A stretch of DNA of 40,699 nucleotides from Thioalkalivibrio paradoxus (GCA_011390565.1 JAABSC010000016.1:1-40699); one strand, 5' to 3'; positions 1 to 8,639 are shown, numbered from the stretch's first letter. The notes: generated by a model not told the origin, from the sequence alone. Made by a program: numbers and translations.

Positions 1-1034
1 ACCCCGGCCAGCGGCGTTCCGCAGCCGGCGCAGCGCCCGCGATCGTCCAGATTCCACTCCCCGATCTCGTAGCCCGAGCGTTCGATCAGCAGTCCGCCGC
101 AGTGGTGGCACCCGGTCGACTGACCCTCGGGGTCGTGGACGTTGCCCGTGTAGGCATGGTGCACGCCCACATCCCGCGCAATCCGCCGCGCCCGTCGCAG
201 CGTGGCCACCGGGGTCGGGGGGTGTTCCGTCATCCGGAAATCGGGGTGGAACGCGGTGAAGTGGAGCGGCACGTCCGGCCCCAGTTTCTCCAGCACCCAC
301 TCGCACAGGGCACGGATTTCGGCGTCGCTGTCATTCTCCCCGGGGATCAGCAGCGTGGTCAGTTCCACCCAGACATCGGTCTCGTGCACGAGCCACTCGA
401 GATTGTCCAGCACCGGTTGCAGATGGGCACCGGTCAAACGGTGATAGAAACGCTCGCTGAACGCCTTCAGGTCGACGTTGACCGCGTCCATGCCCGCGTA
501 GAAGGCCGCGCGCGCTGCTTCGCTGATGTAGTTCGCGGTGACCGCGACCGTGAGGATTCCGCGCTCGTGGCAGGCCGTTGCGACGTCCTGCGCGTATTCG
601 TGGAAGATCACCGGATCGTTGTAGGTGAACGCCACCGAGCGGCAACCGGTGGCTTCCGCCGCGCGCGCGATCGTCCCGGGGTCGGCGCGGTCCATCAGCG
701 TGTCGAGCTCGCGGGACTTGCTGATGTCCCAGTTCTGGCAGAACTTGCACGCGAGGTTGCATCCGGCGGTACCGAAGGACAGCACCGGCGTTCCCGGCAG
801 GAAGTGATTGAGAGGCTTCTTCTCGATCGGGTCGATGCAGTAGCCGCTCGAGCGGCCGTAGGTGGTCAGCACCACCGCGCCATCGAGGTTCGCACGCACG
901 AAGCAGGCCCCGCGCTGCCCGGGCTTCATCCGGCACAGCCGGGGACACAGATCGCACTGCACGCGCCCGTCCGGCAGCGTCTGCCAATAGTGCGTAGCCA
1001 CGGTGTACGCGTCACGTGAGAAAACGTCGTTCAT
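1..1034 (-). CDS. amrS: AmmeMemoRadiSam system radical SAM enzyme, C-terminus cut by window edge
   Basis: Reading the minus strand from the ATG at 1034 gives an open frame that runs off the left edge, about 344 codons. The radical SAM cluster motif CNLACKFC (CxxxCxxC) lies at residues 92-99. It is preceded by an N-terminal cysteine set (C27, C30, C34, C44). The C-terminal part has a GCHHCGG...CAGC ribbon-like cysteine arrangement typical of this PflA-related family. The family is named for co-occurrence with AMMECR1 and Memo domain proteins; their genes, if present, lie outside the window. The exact reaction is not established. No strong Shine-Dalgarno sequence precedes the ATG. The gene is divergent from hypX, with about 180 bp between start codons. 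Family assignment is firm; function is inferred only from the family. Confidence 0.9.
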   Translation of the reverse strand, partial: MNDVFSRDAYTVATHYWQTLPDGRVQCDLCPRLCRMKPGQRGACFVRANLDGAVVLTTYGRSSGYCIDPIEKKPLNHFLPGTPVLSFGTAGCNLACKFCQNWDISKSRELDTLMDRADPGTIARAAEATGCRSVAFTYNDPVIFHEYAQDVATACHERGILTVAVTANYISEAARAAFYAGMDAVNVDLKAFSERFYHRLTGAHLQPVLDNLEWLVHETDVWVELTTLLIPGENDSDAEIRALCEWVLEKLGPDVPLHFTAFHPDFRMTEHPPTPVATLRRARRIARDVGVHHAYTGNVHDPEGQSTGCHHCGGLLIERSGYEIGEWNLDDRGRCAGCGTPLAG

Positions 1035-1212
1035 CGCGTTTCGCTGGCGGCCGCTTTGACCTCGAGAAAGTCCATACTGATTGGATGCTTTCCATCGCCG
1101 CGGGTTCCACGCGATCGCCTGCCATGACCGGGCACGCAACCGATGTCGGCGCGCTCCCGCCAAAGCATCGGGCTGGTTTGCACCGGCATCGGCCTTGTAT
1201 GCTCTCCGCGCT

Positions 1213-2958
1213 ATGCGGATTCTCTTCCTGACCCACGGGTTCAACAGCCTGACCCAGCGCCTGTTCGTCGAACTGCGGCGTCTGGGGCATGAAATCTCGA
1301 TCGAGTTCGACATCCACGATCGGGTCACCGAGGAGGCCGTGACCCTGTACCGCCCGGATCTGGTGATCGCGCCCTTTCTGAAGCGGGCGATTCCCGAGCG
1401 TGTCTGGCGCCATACGCTGTGCTGGATCGTGCACCCCGGGCCGGTAGGCGACCGGGGCCCGGCCGCGCTCGACTGGGCGATCCTGGACGCTGCCCGCGAG
1501 TGGGGTGTCACCGTGCTCCAGGCGGATGCGGAGATGGACGCTGGGGATGTCTGGGCGTCGGTTCCATTCATGACGCGTCCGGCGTCGAAGAGCAGCCTGT
1601 ATCGGCGCGAGGTGACCGAAGCCGCGGTGCAGGCCGTGCGGCTGGCCCTCGAACGTCTCGAGACACCCGGATTCCGCCCGCAGCCGCTGCCGCGCAACCC
1701 GGACGGCAGCCTGGGCCAGTGGCGGCCCGGCCTGCGAGCCGCGCAACGAACGATCGACTGGGAGCGCGACGACACCGCAAGCATTCTGCGCCAGATTCGC
1801 GCCGCGGATGGGTCTCCCGGGGTGCGCGACGTGGTACTCGGTCTGCCCGTGCGGCTGTTCAATGCGTGGCCCGAGTCGGAGCTGCGCGGAGACCCGGGAG
1901 CGGTGATCGCCATCCGCGATGGCGCGATCTGCCGGGCGACGCGCGACGGCGCGGTGTGGATCACGCACCTGCGGTCGGTCGGCTCCGGCGATCCGGTTCT
2001 GAAGCTGCCGGCGACTCGGGTGCTTGGCCCGGAGCGCCTCCGGGACATCCCCGAGGTCCCGTCGGATCCGTTCGTCCCGGTCACGGGCGACACCTGGCGC
2101 GAAATCGAATGTCGGGTGGTCGACGGCGTCGGGTTCCTGTCCTTCGAGGTTCACAACGGCGCGATGGCGACCGACCAGTGCCACCGCCTTCTCGACGCCT
2201 GGCAGCAGCTGCGGGCGACCGACGCCCGGGTGCTGGTGCTGCAGGGCGGCGAGGACTTCTGGTCCAACGGCATCCATCTGCACCGCATCGAGGCCGAGGC
2301 GAACAGCGCTGATGCATCCTGGGCCAACATCGAAGCGATGAACGATCTGACCCGCGCCCTGATCGAGACCGACGACCGCTGGGTGATCTCGGCCCTGCGC
2401 GGCAACGCCGGTGCCGGCGGCGTGTTCCTGGCACTGGCGGCGGACGAGGTCTGGTGCCGGCCCGGCGTGATCCTGAATCCGCACTACAAGAACATGGGCA
2501 ATCTGCATGGCTCGGAGTACTGGAGTTACCTGTTGCCGCGGCGCGTGGGCGTCGAAGGCGGGCGCGGCATCATGGGCAACCGCCTGCCGCTGGGCGCTGA
2601 GGAGGCGCGGGCCGCCGGGCTGGTCGACCGGGTGATGGATGGCGATGCCGCGGAGTTCGCCCGGCGCGTCGAGGCACAGGCTCTGGCGCTGGCGCAGGAT
2701 CCGGGGCTCGCGGGCCGCATCCGCGCGAAGCAGGAAAGGCGCCGCCAGGACGAGGCCGAGAAGCCGCTGGCGGCCTACCGCGAGGCCGAGATGGCGCACA
2801 TGCGCCTGAATTTCTACGGCTTCGATCCCAGCTATCATGTGGCCCGCTACAATTTCGTGCACCGGGTGCCGCAGTCGCGCACACCCCTTCACCTGGCTCT
2901 GCACCGGCGTATCGGCGCGCGGGCATCGGCGTCGGACGCCGCAAGGACCAATCCATGA
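1213..2958 (+). CDS. hypX: HypX/HoxX, CO-forming [NiFe]-hydrogenase maturation protein
   Basis: A 581-residue two-domain protein. The N-terminal half resembles formyl-tetrahydrofolate transferases, with the HypX motif HPGPVGDRGPAALDW near residues 76-90. The C-terminal half is an enoyl-CoA hydratase/isomerase (crotonase) fold with the GNAGAGG-type oxyanion-loop region. In characterised HypX, formyl-THF is used to form formyl-CoA, which is then decarbonylated to CO, the ligand of the hydrogenase Fe(CN)2CO centre under oxic conditions. The ATG at 1213 starts the conserved MRILFLTHGFNS sequence; upstream in-frame codons are not homologous-looking. A TATGCT -10-like hexamer at 1197-1202 would leave a very short leader. 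The stop overlaps the nikR start (ATGA), implying one nickel/hydrogenase transcription unit. Confidence 0.93.
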   Translation: MRILFLTHGFNSLTQRLFVELRRLGHEISIEFDIHDRVTEEAVTLYRPDLVIAPFLKRAIPERVWRHTLCWIVHPGPVGDRGPAALDWAILDAAREWGVTVLQADAEMDAGDVWASVPFMTRPASKSSLYRREVTEAAVQAVRLALERLETPGFRPQPLPRNPDGSLGQWRPGLRAAQRTIDWERDDTASILRQIRAADGSPGVRDVVLGLPVRLFNAWPESELRGDPGAVIAIRDGAICRATRDGAVWITHLRSVGSGDPVLKLPATRVLGPERLRDIPEVPSDPFVPVTGDTWREIECRVVDGVGFLSFEVHNGAMATDQCHRLLDAWQQLRATDARVLVLQGGEDFWSNGIHLHRIEAEANSADASWANIEAMNDLTRALIETDDRWVISALRGNAGAGGVFLALAADEVWCRPGVILNPHYKNMGNLHGSEYWSYLLPRRVGVEGGRGIMGNRLPLGAEEARAAGLVDRVMDGDAAEFARRVEAQALALAQDPGLAGRIRAKQERRRQDEAEKPLAAYREAEMAHMRLNFYGFDPSYHVARYNFVHRVPQSRTPLHLALHRRIGARASASDAARTNP

Positions 2959-3437
2959 GCGAACGTTTCACCATGTCCGTCGAACCCCAGCTCGCGCAGG
3001 AATTCGACGAATTTCTCAAGCGCAAGGGGTACAGCAACCGCTCCGAGGCAGTGCGTGACCTGATTCGGGGTGCGCTGGCGTCGGAGCATCTCGGGTCCGA
3101 AAGCGACGGGCCCTGCGTGGGGGTGCTGAGCTACATGTACGACCACCACGAGCGTGAACTGAGCAAGCGCCTCACCCAGACGCACCACGCCCACTACAAT
3201 CTCACCGTCACCACCCTGCACATGCACCTCGACCACGACCTTTGCGTGGAGTCGGTGCTGCTCAAGGGCCATGCCAGCGATGTTCAGGCGTTCGCCGAAT
3301 CGGTGATGGCGCGACCGGGTATCCGGCACGGCCAGCTGCACCGCATACCGCTGGATGGGGAAGCCGCGGCAGGGGCGGGAGGGGCTGCGCACGCCCACGG
3401 TCATGGGCACGGCCACGGCCATTCGCACCATGACTGA
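2955..3437 (+). CDS. nikR: NikR, nickel-responsive regulator with a histidine-rich tail
   Basis: A 160-residue ribbon-helix-helix repressor. The N-terminal RHH spans residues 1-45 (RFTMSVEPQLAQEFDEFLKR). The C-terminal ACT-like domain carries the nickel site: H78, H89, H91 and C97 correspond to E. coli NikR H76, H87, H89 and C95. Typical NikR is about 130-140 residues. Here a small Gly/Ala linker is followed by an added tail (146-159) of alternating HG/HA dipeptides with eight histidines. That tail resembles the nickel-storage stretches of HypB or SlyD and is unusual on NikR. The gene overlaps hypX by 4 bp, so it is translationally coupled to a hydrogenase maturation gene rather than to a nik transporter. 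Confidence 0.95.
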   Translation: MSERFTMSVEPQLAQEFDEFLKRKGYSNRSEAVRDLIRGALASEHLGSESDGPCVGVLSYMYDHHERELSKRLTQTHHAHYNLTVTTLHMHLDHDLCVESVLLKGHASDVQAFAESVMARPGIRHGQLHRIPLDGEAAAGAGGAAHAHGHGHGHGHSHHD

Positions 3438-3482
3438 AACCCGCGGGACACGGATCCGCGCCGTGGGAGCCGGGAGCGCCGC

Positions 3483-5042
3483 TTGAGTCCGACCGGAGTG
3501 GTGGCGGCCGGACACCCGGCCACCGCTGAAGCCGCCGCGGTCATCCTCGAGGCCGGCGGCAATGCCTTCGACGCGGTGATCGCGGGGCAACTGGCCGCCT
3601 GCGTCGCGGAGCCGGTGCTCTGCTCGCTGGGTGGGGGCGGTTTTCTGCTGACCCGGCAGGGACAGGGCCCCGTTCGGGCGCTGGACTTCTTCGTGCAGAC
3701 ACCGGTACACAAGCGGGGGTCGCAGGACATCGAATTTCTGCCGATCCTGGCCGATTTCGGGGACGCCCAGCAGGAGTTTCACATCGGCCTCGGCTCGGTC
3801 GCGACCCCCGGCATGGTCGCGGGACTGTTCGAAGCGCATCGGTGTCTCGCGAGCCTGCCAATGTCGGTGCTGGTCGAACCGGCGGTGCGCGTCGCGCGCG
3901 AGGGTGTGCGGGTCAACGCGCTGCAGGCCTACGCGTTTCGTATCGTCGGCGCGATCTACTCACACTCGGCCCCGGCGCGCGCGCTGTACGGGAGCCCGAC
4001 CCGGCCCGGCACGCTGGTGGTGGAGGGCGATGTGCTTCGCCAGCCGGCGCTGGCGGATACGCTGGAGCGCCTCGCCCGGGAGGGTGAGGCCTGGTTCTAC
4101 CACGGCGAATTCGCGCACCGTGTCGCGGACCTCTGCGCGCGCGAAGGGGGGCAGCTGAGGCTGGAGGACCTGCAGCGCTACCAGGCGCACTGGCGCGAAC
4201 CGCTGGCGCTCGACTATCGCGGCCACAGGATCTGGATCAATCCGCCCCCATCGTCGGGCGGCCTGCTGCTGGGCTTTGCGCTGAAGCTGCTCGAGGCGCT
4301 GGAACCGGTCCCCCGGGATCCGGGTTCGGCCGCCCACCTGGAGCGTCTGGCCCGGGTGATGGCGCTGACCGACCGCGCGCGCGTCGAAACGCAGAGCGGG
4401 ATCGACGGCTCGGTGGACGCCGCCCGGCTCCTCGATCCGGGGTTCCTCGCCCGGTACCGGAACGAGGTACAGGGCCGGACATACGCCCCGCGCGGGACCA
4501 CCCACCTGAGCGTGATGGACGCGCAGGGCAATGTCGCGAGCCTCACCGCCAGCAATGGCGAAGGCTGCGGTGTGCTGATCCCCGATACTGGCGTGATGCT
4601 GAACAACATGCTCGGCGAGGAAGACCTGAATCCCGGTGGCTTCTTCCGCTGGCGCGAGAACCAGCGCCTGACATCGATGATGGCACCGACCCTGCTGGCC
4701 CGGCCCGACGGCAGCGAGGTGGCCCTGGGTTCGGGCGGTTCCAACCGCATCCGTACGGCGATCCTGCAGGTGCTGGTCAATCTCGTGGATTTCGGCATGC
4801 CACTGGGTGCGGCCGTGGATGCGCCCCGGATTCACCTGGAACGGAACCTGCTGAGCGTCGAAACCGGTCTGGGCGATCTCGGAGATCTCGATTCCCTGCT
4901 CGCCCGCTATCCCCAACACCGGGTCTGGGCGGAACGCAGTCTGTTTTTCGGGGGGGTGCACGCGGTATCCCTCGGAGACCAGGGCTTCTCCGGCGCGGGC
5001 GATGCCCGGCGCGGCGGCGTCGTGCGGCTGGCCGGAGCGTGA
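3483..5042 (+). CDS. ggt: Gamma-glutamyltranspeptidase family Ntn-hydrolase
   Basis: A 519-residue member of the gamma-glutamyltranspeptidase family, which cleaves gamma-glutamyl bonds such as glutathione after autoprocessing. The motif TTHLSVMD places the predicted self-cleaving, nucleophilic threonine at T339. Downstream, SNGEGCGVLIPDTGVMLNN and the GSGGSNRI segment match the small-subunit core. The only possible start is TTG at 3483: the frame is closed 46 bp upstream by the nikR stop, with no ATG or GTG between. No signal peptide is visible, so the protein may be cytoplasmic, unlike periplasmic E. coli Ggt. It lies 45 bp after nikR and may share its transcript. The link to nickel or hydrogenase biology is unknown. 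Confidence 0.88.
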   Translation: MSPTGVVAAGHPATAEAAAVILEAGGNAFDAVIAGQLAACVAEPVLCSLGGGGFLLTRQGQGPVRALDFFVQTPVHKRGSQDIEFLPILADFGDAQQEFHIGLGSVATPGMVAGLFEAHRCLASLPMSVLVEPAVRVAREGVRVNALQAYAFRIVGAIYSHSAPARALYGSPTRPGTLVVEGDVLRQPALADTLERLAREGEAWFYHGEFAHRVADLCAREGGQLRLEDLQRYQAHWREPLALDYRGHRIWINPPPSSGGLLLGFALKLLEALEPVPRDPGSAAHLERLARVMALTDRARVETQSGIDGSVDAARLLDPGFLARYRNEVQGRTYAPRGTTHLSVMDAQGNVASLTASNGEGCGVLIPDTGVMLNNMLGEEDLNPGGFFRWRENQRLTSMMAPTLLARPDGSEVALGSGGSNRIRTAILQVLVNLVDFGMPLGAAVDAPRIHLERNLLSVETGLGDLGDLDSLLARYPQHRVWAERSLFFGGVHAVSLGDQGFSGAGDARRGGVVRLAGA

Positions 5043-5055
5043 CTCAGAAAGGGTA

Positions 5056-5135
5056 GCCACGGAAGAACACGGAAAGCGCGGAAAATGGGACCGATCCAAC
5101 AGCCTTTCCGTGTACTTCCGGGTGCTTCCGTGGCT
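5056..5135 (+). repeat. Dispersed palindromic repeat, copy 1
   Basis: Imperfect inverted repeat with outer arms GCCACGGAAGAACACGG and GTGCTTCCGTGGC and a variable centre. It sits between the convergent ggt and nuclease genes. Four further copies occur at 8526, 10151, 23643 and 28848; copy 5 is inverted. Confidence 0.85.
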
Positions 5136-5175
5136 CAATTTTGGGTCGAGGAGGCGGCTATTCGAGCGACATCGG

Positions 5176-6822
5176 TCAGTGGGCGGGGGTGAGATCGATC
5201 CAGACCGGATCGTGATCGGACGCTCGCCAGGGACCGGGCGCCGGGCGGCGTCCGGCGTATCCCAGGAACGCCGGCTCGTCCGCGTTCACGTGCCAGATGC
5301 CCGCGTCGAGCACGCGGGGCCCGAGGGTTTCGGGCCCGAGAATGTAGTCGAGGGTTCCCGCCTGTCCCTGGTACACGTAGGTGTAGCGCCTGGTCCTTTC
5401 GACGAAGGGCGCTCCGAGATCCCGCTTGCCCATGCGTCGTAGCCAGGCCACCGGCTCCTCGGCCGCATAGGCGTTGATGTCTCCCGCGATGATCACCGGG
5501 GCGTCTTCCCGGCGCACCGATGCCAGCCACTCGACGAGGCGTTGCGCCTGTGCCAGCCGCAGCTGGTTCCAGCAACCCTGACCGTGATCGACGTCGCCGC
5601 GATCGGGGCAGCGGGACTTCGCCTTGAAATGCACGCTCGCGACGCCCAGGGGTGGTCCGCCCTCCCGCGGCTGGAACCACCCCAGTTGAGGCGCCCGGGT
5701 GTGCACCGCATTGCGATCAGCCGCCACGTCGAGGAGTGTGACCCGCGCCGGCCGGTACAGCAGCGCCACACGGATCGCGTCATCGCCGGGGAATGGACTG
5801 GGCGCCGCCCGGTAGTGCTTTGCGGGGCGAAGGCCTCGGTTCAGCTGTGCAACCAGATCCTCCACCGCTTCCGGGCGGTTCTCGATTTCCGCGATGCTCA
5901 ACACGTCGGCATCCAGGCCCCGCAAAACCGCTGCAATCTTGCTTCGCTGACGCGTCCGTTCGGCCGCGTTCCGCGCTCCTCGACGGCCCAGGGTCAGGAA
6001 ATGGTTTTCGAGGTTGAGGGTCGCCACGCGCAGGCGGCTGGTGTCTGGCGGCGGGGGCACGGGCCGGGGATTCGCGGCGATGAAGTCCACCGGTCCCGTG
6101 GGATGCACCCGGTCGGCTTCGAAGGCATGGGTCAGAATCCCGGTCAGGTTTTTCACCTGGTCTCCGGTCCGACGGGTGCCGTCGGGATCCAGATAAGGGG
6201 TGGGATCGGGCCCGACCCGGTAGCTGCCGTCGTCCAGCAGGATCTGTCGCTGGGCGGGGGCGGCCCGGTCGTCGTCCAGCCGTTCTCCGGGATGCCACAA
6301 GCGGCCCCCGGCGGTGAGCTGCAACGTGCCGTAGCGGTGCAACTCGCGGTTTCCAGTGACGGTCAGCACCTGCTCGAAACGGACCCATGTGTCCTGCAGG
6401 GAAGGAAGCCGGTGGGCGTCGTCGGGCAGCCGCAACCGTACCGGTTCCGGGGTGCGCGCGACACCACAGTCGCGCAACGCGGAGATCCGATGAACCTGCG
6501 GCCGTCCGTGGAATCGGGTGAACCGGCCGTCGATCTGGATTCGTCGACCGGGCGTGACCTGCCCGGCGTCGATACCCGGTGCATGGACGAACAGCCCGGC
6601 AGGTGGTTCGTTCGCGTCCTGCAGAAAAAAACCGCCCAGGCGCTCGCGACCGAGGAAAACGCCGCTCACCACGCCCCCTGTGGAAACCCGTCGCCCGTCC
6701 GCGACTGCGCCGGCGCGCAGATCCCCGATGGCGACAAGACCACTGCGGTCACATTCCGCGGCTGCAGATGCGGGGGCCAGACACAGCAGCCAAAAAGCGA
6801 GCAGCACGATCCTTTTGCGCAT
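5176..6822 (-). CDS. Secreted endonuclease/exonuclease/phosphatase-fold nuclease (ExeM/NucH-like)
   Basis: A 548-residue protein. The start at 6822 gives a signal peptide, MRKRIVLLAFWLLCLAPA followed by SAAAEC; upstream in-frame codons lack this character. An N-terminal OB-like region (about 25-270) is followed by an EEP nuclease domain (about 275-548). The catalytic signatures appear in order: TLNLENHF, AEIENR, SVHFKAK, GDINAYA, LDYIL and SDHDPVWIDL. These are the Asn, Glu, His, Asp/Asn and SDHxP elements of Mg-dependent DNase I-like enzymes. The architecture matches extracellular DNases of the ExeM/NucH group. It is probably exported and degrades extracellular DNA for nutrients or biofilm remodelling. 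It is convergent with ggt across repeat copy 1. Confidence 0.85.
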   Translation of the reverse strand: MRKRIVLLAFWLLCLAPASAAAECDRSGLVAIGDLRAGAVADGRRVSTGGVVSGVFLGRERLGGFFLQDANEPPAGLFVHAPGIDAGQVTPGRRIQIDGRFTRFHGRPQVHRISALRDCGVARTPEPVRLRLPDDAHRLPSLQDTWVRFEQVLTVTGNRELHRYGTLQLTAGGRLWHPGERLDDDRAAPAQRQILLDDGSYRVGPDPTPYLDPDGTRRTGDQVKNLTGILTHAFEADRVHPTGPVDFIAANPRPVPPPPDTSRLRVATLNLENHFLTLGRRGARNAAERTRQRSKIAAVLRGLDADVLSIAEIENRPEAVEDLVAQLNRGLRPAKHYRAAPSPFPGDDAIRVALLYRPARVTLLDVAADRNAVHTRAPQLGWFQPREGGPPLGVASVHFKAKSRCPDRGDVDHGQGCWNQLRLAQAQRLVEWLASVRREDAPVIIAGDINAYAAEEPVAWLRRMGKRDLGAPFVERTRRYTYVYQGQAGTLDYILGPETLGPRVLDAGIWHVNADEPAFLGYAGRRPAPGPWRASDHDPVWIDLTPAH

Positions 6823-6985
6823 ACGGGTTTCCGTTCCGATCTCGCGCCGCGTTGCCTGCGGCTTCATCCATTCTGGGCATGGCGGCGCCGGCTGCAAGCC
6901 GCGTTGTGCCGGACCCGCCGGGCGTAATTCCCGACCATTGTGATAAACTATTGCAGTTTCAAAAGCACCCCAAAGGAGAAGAAGA

Positions 6986-7279
6986 ATGGATTTACCCGAA
7001 CGTGACGGCGACGGTTACCTGGTGGACCGCGACCGCTGGACCCCGGAAATCGCCCGCGCCATGGCCGAGGCCGACGGACTCGAACTCGACGACGAGAAGT
7101 GGGAACACATCGTGAAGGCTCGCGAGTACTTCGAGGACCACGCAGTGGTGCCGCCGATCCGCAAGTTCGCCAAGTACCTCGAGGCCGATCAGAAGGGCAT
7201 GTTCAATACCTGGATGACCGGTCCGATGAAACCCATCACCAAGTACGGCGGATTGCCCAAGCCGACCGGCTGCGTCTGA
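6986..7279 (+). CDS. tusE: TusE/DsrC-family sulfur carrier protein
   Basis: A 97-residue DsrC/TusE/DsvC protein. It has the family core WTPEIARAMAEADGLELDD, then YFEDHAVVPPIRKF, and the C-terminal arm KPTGCV. The penultimate cysteine (C96) is the conserved persulfide-carrying residue. The second cysteine found about ten residues upstream in true DsrC is missing (the arm reads YGGLPKPTGC), so this fits TusE-type relay proteins, which pass sulfur during tRNA 2-thiouridine synthesis or related relays. An AAAGGAG ribosome binding site precedes the ATG at 6986. No tusBCD genes are adjacent. A GC hairpin follows at 7290-7315. A second, cysteine-free family member is encoded at 10969. Confidence 0.9.
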   Translation: MDLPERDGDGYLVDRDRWTPEIARAMAEADGLELDDEKWEHIVKAREYFEDHAVVPPIRKFAKYLEADQKGMFNTWMTGPMKPITKYGGLPKPTGCV

Positions 7280-7289
7280 TTCCGCAGAA

Positions 7290-7315
7290 GGCCGCCGGAG
7301 GTGGATCCGGCGGCC
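7290..7315. terminator. GC-rich hairpin between convergent genes
   Basis: A perfect 10-bp stem (GGCCGCCGGA with TCCGGCGGCC, loop GGTGGA) lies between tusE and the convergent ialB-like gene. It has no T tract, so it would act as a bidirectional stabilising or Rho-assisted 3' end. Confidence 0.55.
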
Positions 7316-7340
7316 GGTGTCGATCCACGTCTCGTGAACG

Positions 7341-7871
7341 CTACTCGGTGACCGCCCGGAATCCGGCGGTGAACCCCATCAGTGAACCCTCGATCACGCC
7401 GACGCGGTCGGAGCCCAGCGTCTTGATGCCGATCACGAATTGGTTGCCGGTGCGCATCGCAGTGAGCATTTCCTCATCCACCGGCGCCACAACCCGGCAG
7501 CCGTTCGGCAGACAGGTCTGGAAGGGAAACTCGCGCCGCACCTTTTCCTCGACCTGAAACAGGATTCCCGGGCGCAGGTCGAGCCCCAGCGGGAGGTAGA
7601 TGACCATCACGTTGTCGTCTTCCAGACGCCCGAGGGAAATCTGCATCACGGGCTCGCCTTCGTCGTCGACGATCGCCTGGCTGATGAAGCAGTTTTCGCC
7701 AGTCGGGGTGTCTTCACAAAGGACCTGCCAGTCCTGGTGGGTGGCTCCGGCGCGCACCTGATCGAGGTTCTGGGCGGCAATGGGCGGGGAACTCAGAAAC
7801 CAGGCACTTGAGCACAGGGCGGCCAACAGGGCGAGGCGGGGGGTACGGCGGGTATTCTGGGGGTGATTAAT
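7341..7871 (-). CDS. Invasion-associated locus B (IalB) family secreted protein
   Basis: The frame encodes a signal peptide (basic NTRRTPR, then LALLAALCSSAWFLSS, cleavage near IAAQ) and a mature domain with two conserved cysteine pairs (DWQVLCED, ENCFISQ; FQTCLPNGC). The SLMGFTAGF ending matches the IalB family (PF06776). These are periplasmic or secreted proteins of uncertain role. No ATG or GTG sits at a plausible place. An ATT at 7871 has a GGAGAG Shine-Dalgarno 5 nt upstream and yields a normal 34-residue signal peptide; that is the start given here. Alternatives are TTG at 7901 (longer signal, poor RBS) or ATG at 7988. The family call is good; the start is uncertain. Confidence 0.72.
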   Translation of the reverse strand: MNHPQNTRRTPRLALLAALCSSAWFLSSPPIAAQNLDQVRAGATHQDWQVLCEDTPTGENCFISQAIVDDEGEPVMQISLGRLEDDNVMVIYLPLGLDLRPGILFQVEEKVRREFPFQTCLPNGCRVVAPVDEEMLTAMRTGNQFVIGIKTLGSDRVGVIEGSLMGFTAGFRAVTE

Positions 7872-8044
7872 GGTTTCTCTCCGGAACGGGTATGGGAACA
7901 AAACGCTAATCTGGAGCCCTCCCTGCGTCAAGCCGTGCACATCGGCGGACAGGGCGGTTTCGTGCCTGATCCCGGCCCGAGCCGTCACACTTCGACAATC
8001 CCGACTAGACTGAGGGGAAACGCCGAAAACGCGGAGGTGCCTGG

Positions 8045-8473
8045 ATGAAGACGGTCACGGAGGTTCTGATCGGTAAGGATCCGGAGTTGCATACCATCGG
8101 GCCGGACGCCAGCGTGCTCGACGCGCTTCGGGTCATGGCGGAACACGAGGTGGGGGCACTGCCGGTCGTCGACGGGGGACGCCTCGTGGGCCTGATTTCG
8201 GAGCGCGAGTACGCACGCAGGGTGATCCTGCTCGACCGCAGTTCGCGGACCACGCCGGTTCGCGACATCATGATGACGCGTGTGCCCTGCGTCGAACCCG
8301 GTCGAACCGTGGAGGAGTGCATGGCGCTGATGACCGACAAGCGCGTGCGTCACCTGCCCGTGCTGGAGGGGGAGGAACTGGTGGGCCTGGTGTCGATCGG
8401 GGACCTTGTGAAAGCCATCATCGACGAGCAGCAGTTCATCATCTCGCAACTGGAACTGTATATCGCGAGCTGA
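8045..8473 (+). CDS. CBS-domain pair protein
   Basis: A 142-residue stand-alone Bateman module. CBS1 covers about residues 8-62 (ASVLDALRVMAEHEVGALPV, LVGLISEREYAR) and CBS2 about 72-130 (GRTVEECMALMTDKRVRHLPV, LVGLVSIGDLVKA). Such small proteins bind adenine nucleotides or similar ligands and regulate partners; the partner here is unknown. A GGAGGTG ribosome binding site precedes the ATG. The gene is followed by repeat copy 2 and pcm. Confidence 0.9.
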   Translation: MKTVTEVLIGKDPELHTIGPDASVLDALRVMAEHEVGALPVVDGGRLVGLISEREYARRVILLDRSSRTTPVRDIMMTRVPCVEPGRTVEECMALMTDKRVRHLPVLEGEELVGLVSIGDLVKAIIDEQQFIISQLELYIAS

Positions 8474-8525
8474 AGCCCGTTCCTTCGCGAGGGCACAGGG
8501 TGAACACGGTCAACGTGATGAATCA

Positions 8526-8602
8526 GCCACGGAAGAACACGGAACGGACGGAAATGGACGTTCGTTCCGCGTCTTTCGGCTTTCCGCCGTGTATTCCGTG
8601 GC
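8526..8602 (+). repeat. Dispersed palindromic repeat, copy 2
   Basis: Arms GCCACGGAAGAACACGGAAC and CCGTGTATTCCGTGGC lie between the CBS gene and pcm. Any ORF extension of pcm into this element is an artefact. Confidence 0.85.
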
Positions 8603-8639
8603 GCAATCGTTCCGGTGCCCGGAGGGGGTGGCGTTGGCC

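Noticed and set aside
331..987. 218-codon minus-strand frame within the radical SAM gene
   Set aside because: Out of frame with the CxxxCxxC reading frame that runs off the window edge.
1012..2904. 630-codon minus-strand frame opposite hypX
   Set aside because: hypX has clear family motifs on the plus strand; this frame is an antisense artefact.
3430..3486. ATG at 3430 as the ggt start
   Set aside because: It lies in another frame and stops at TGA 3484-3486; ggt can only begin at TTG 3483.
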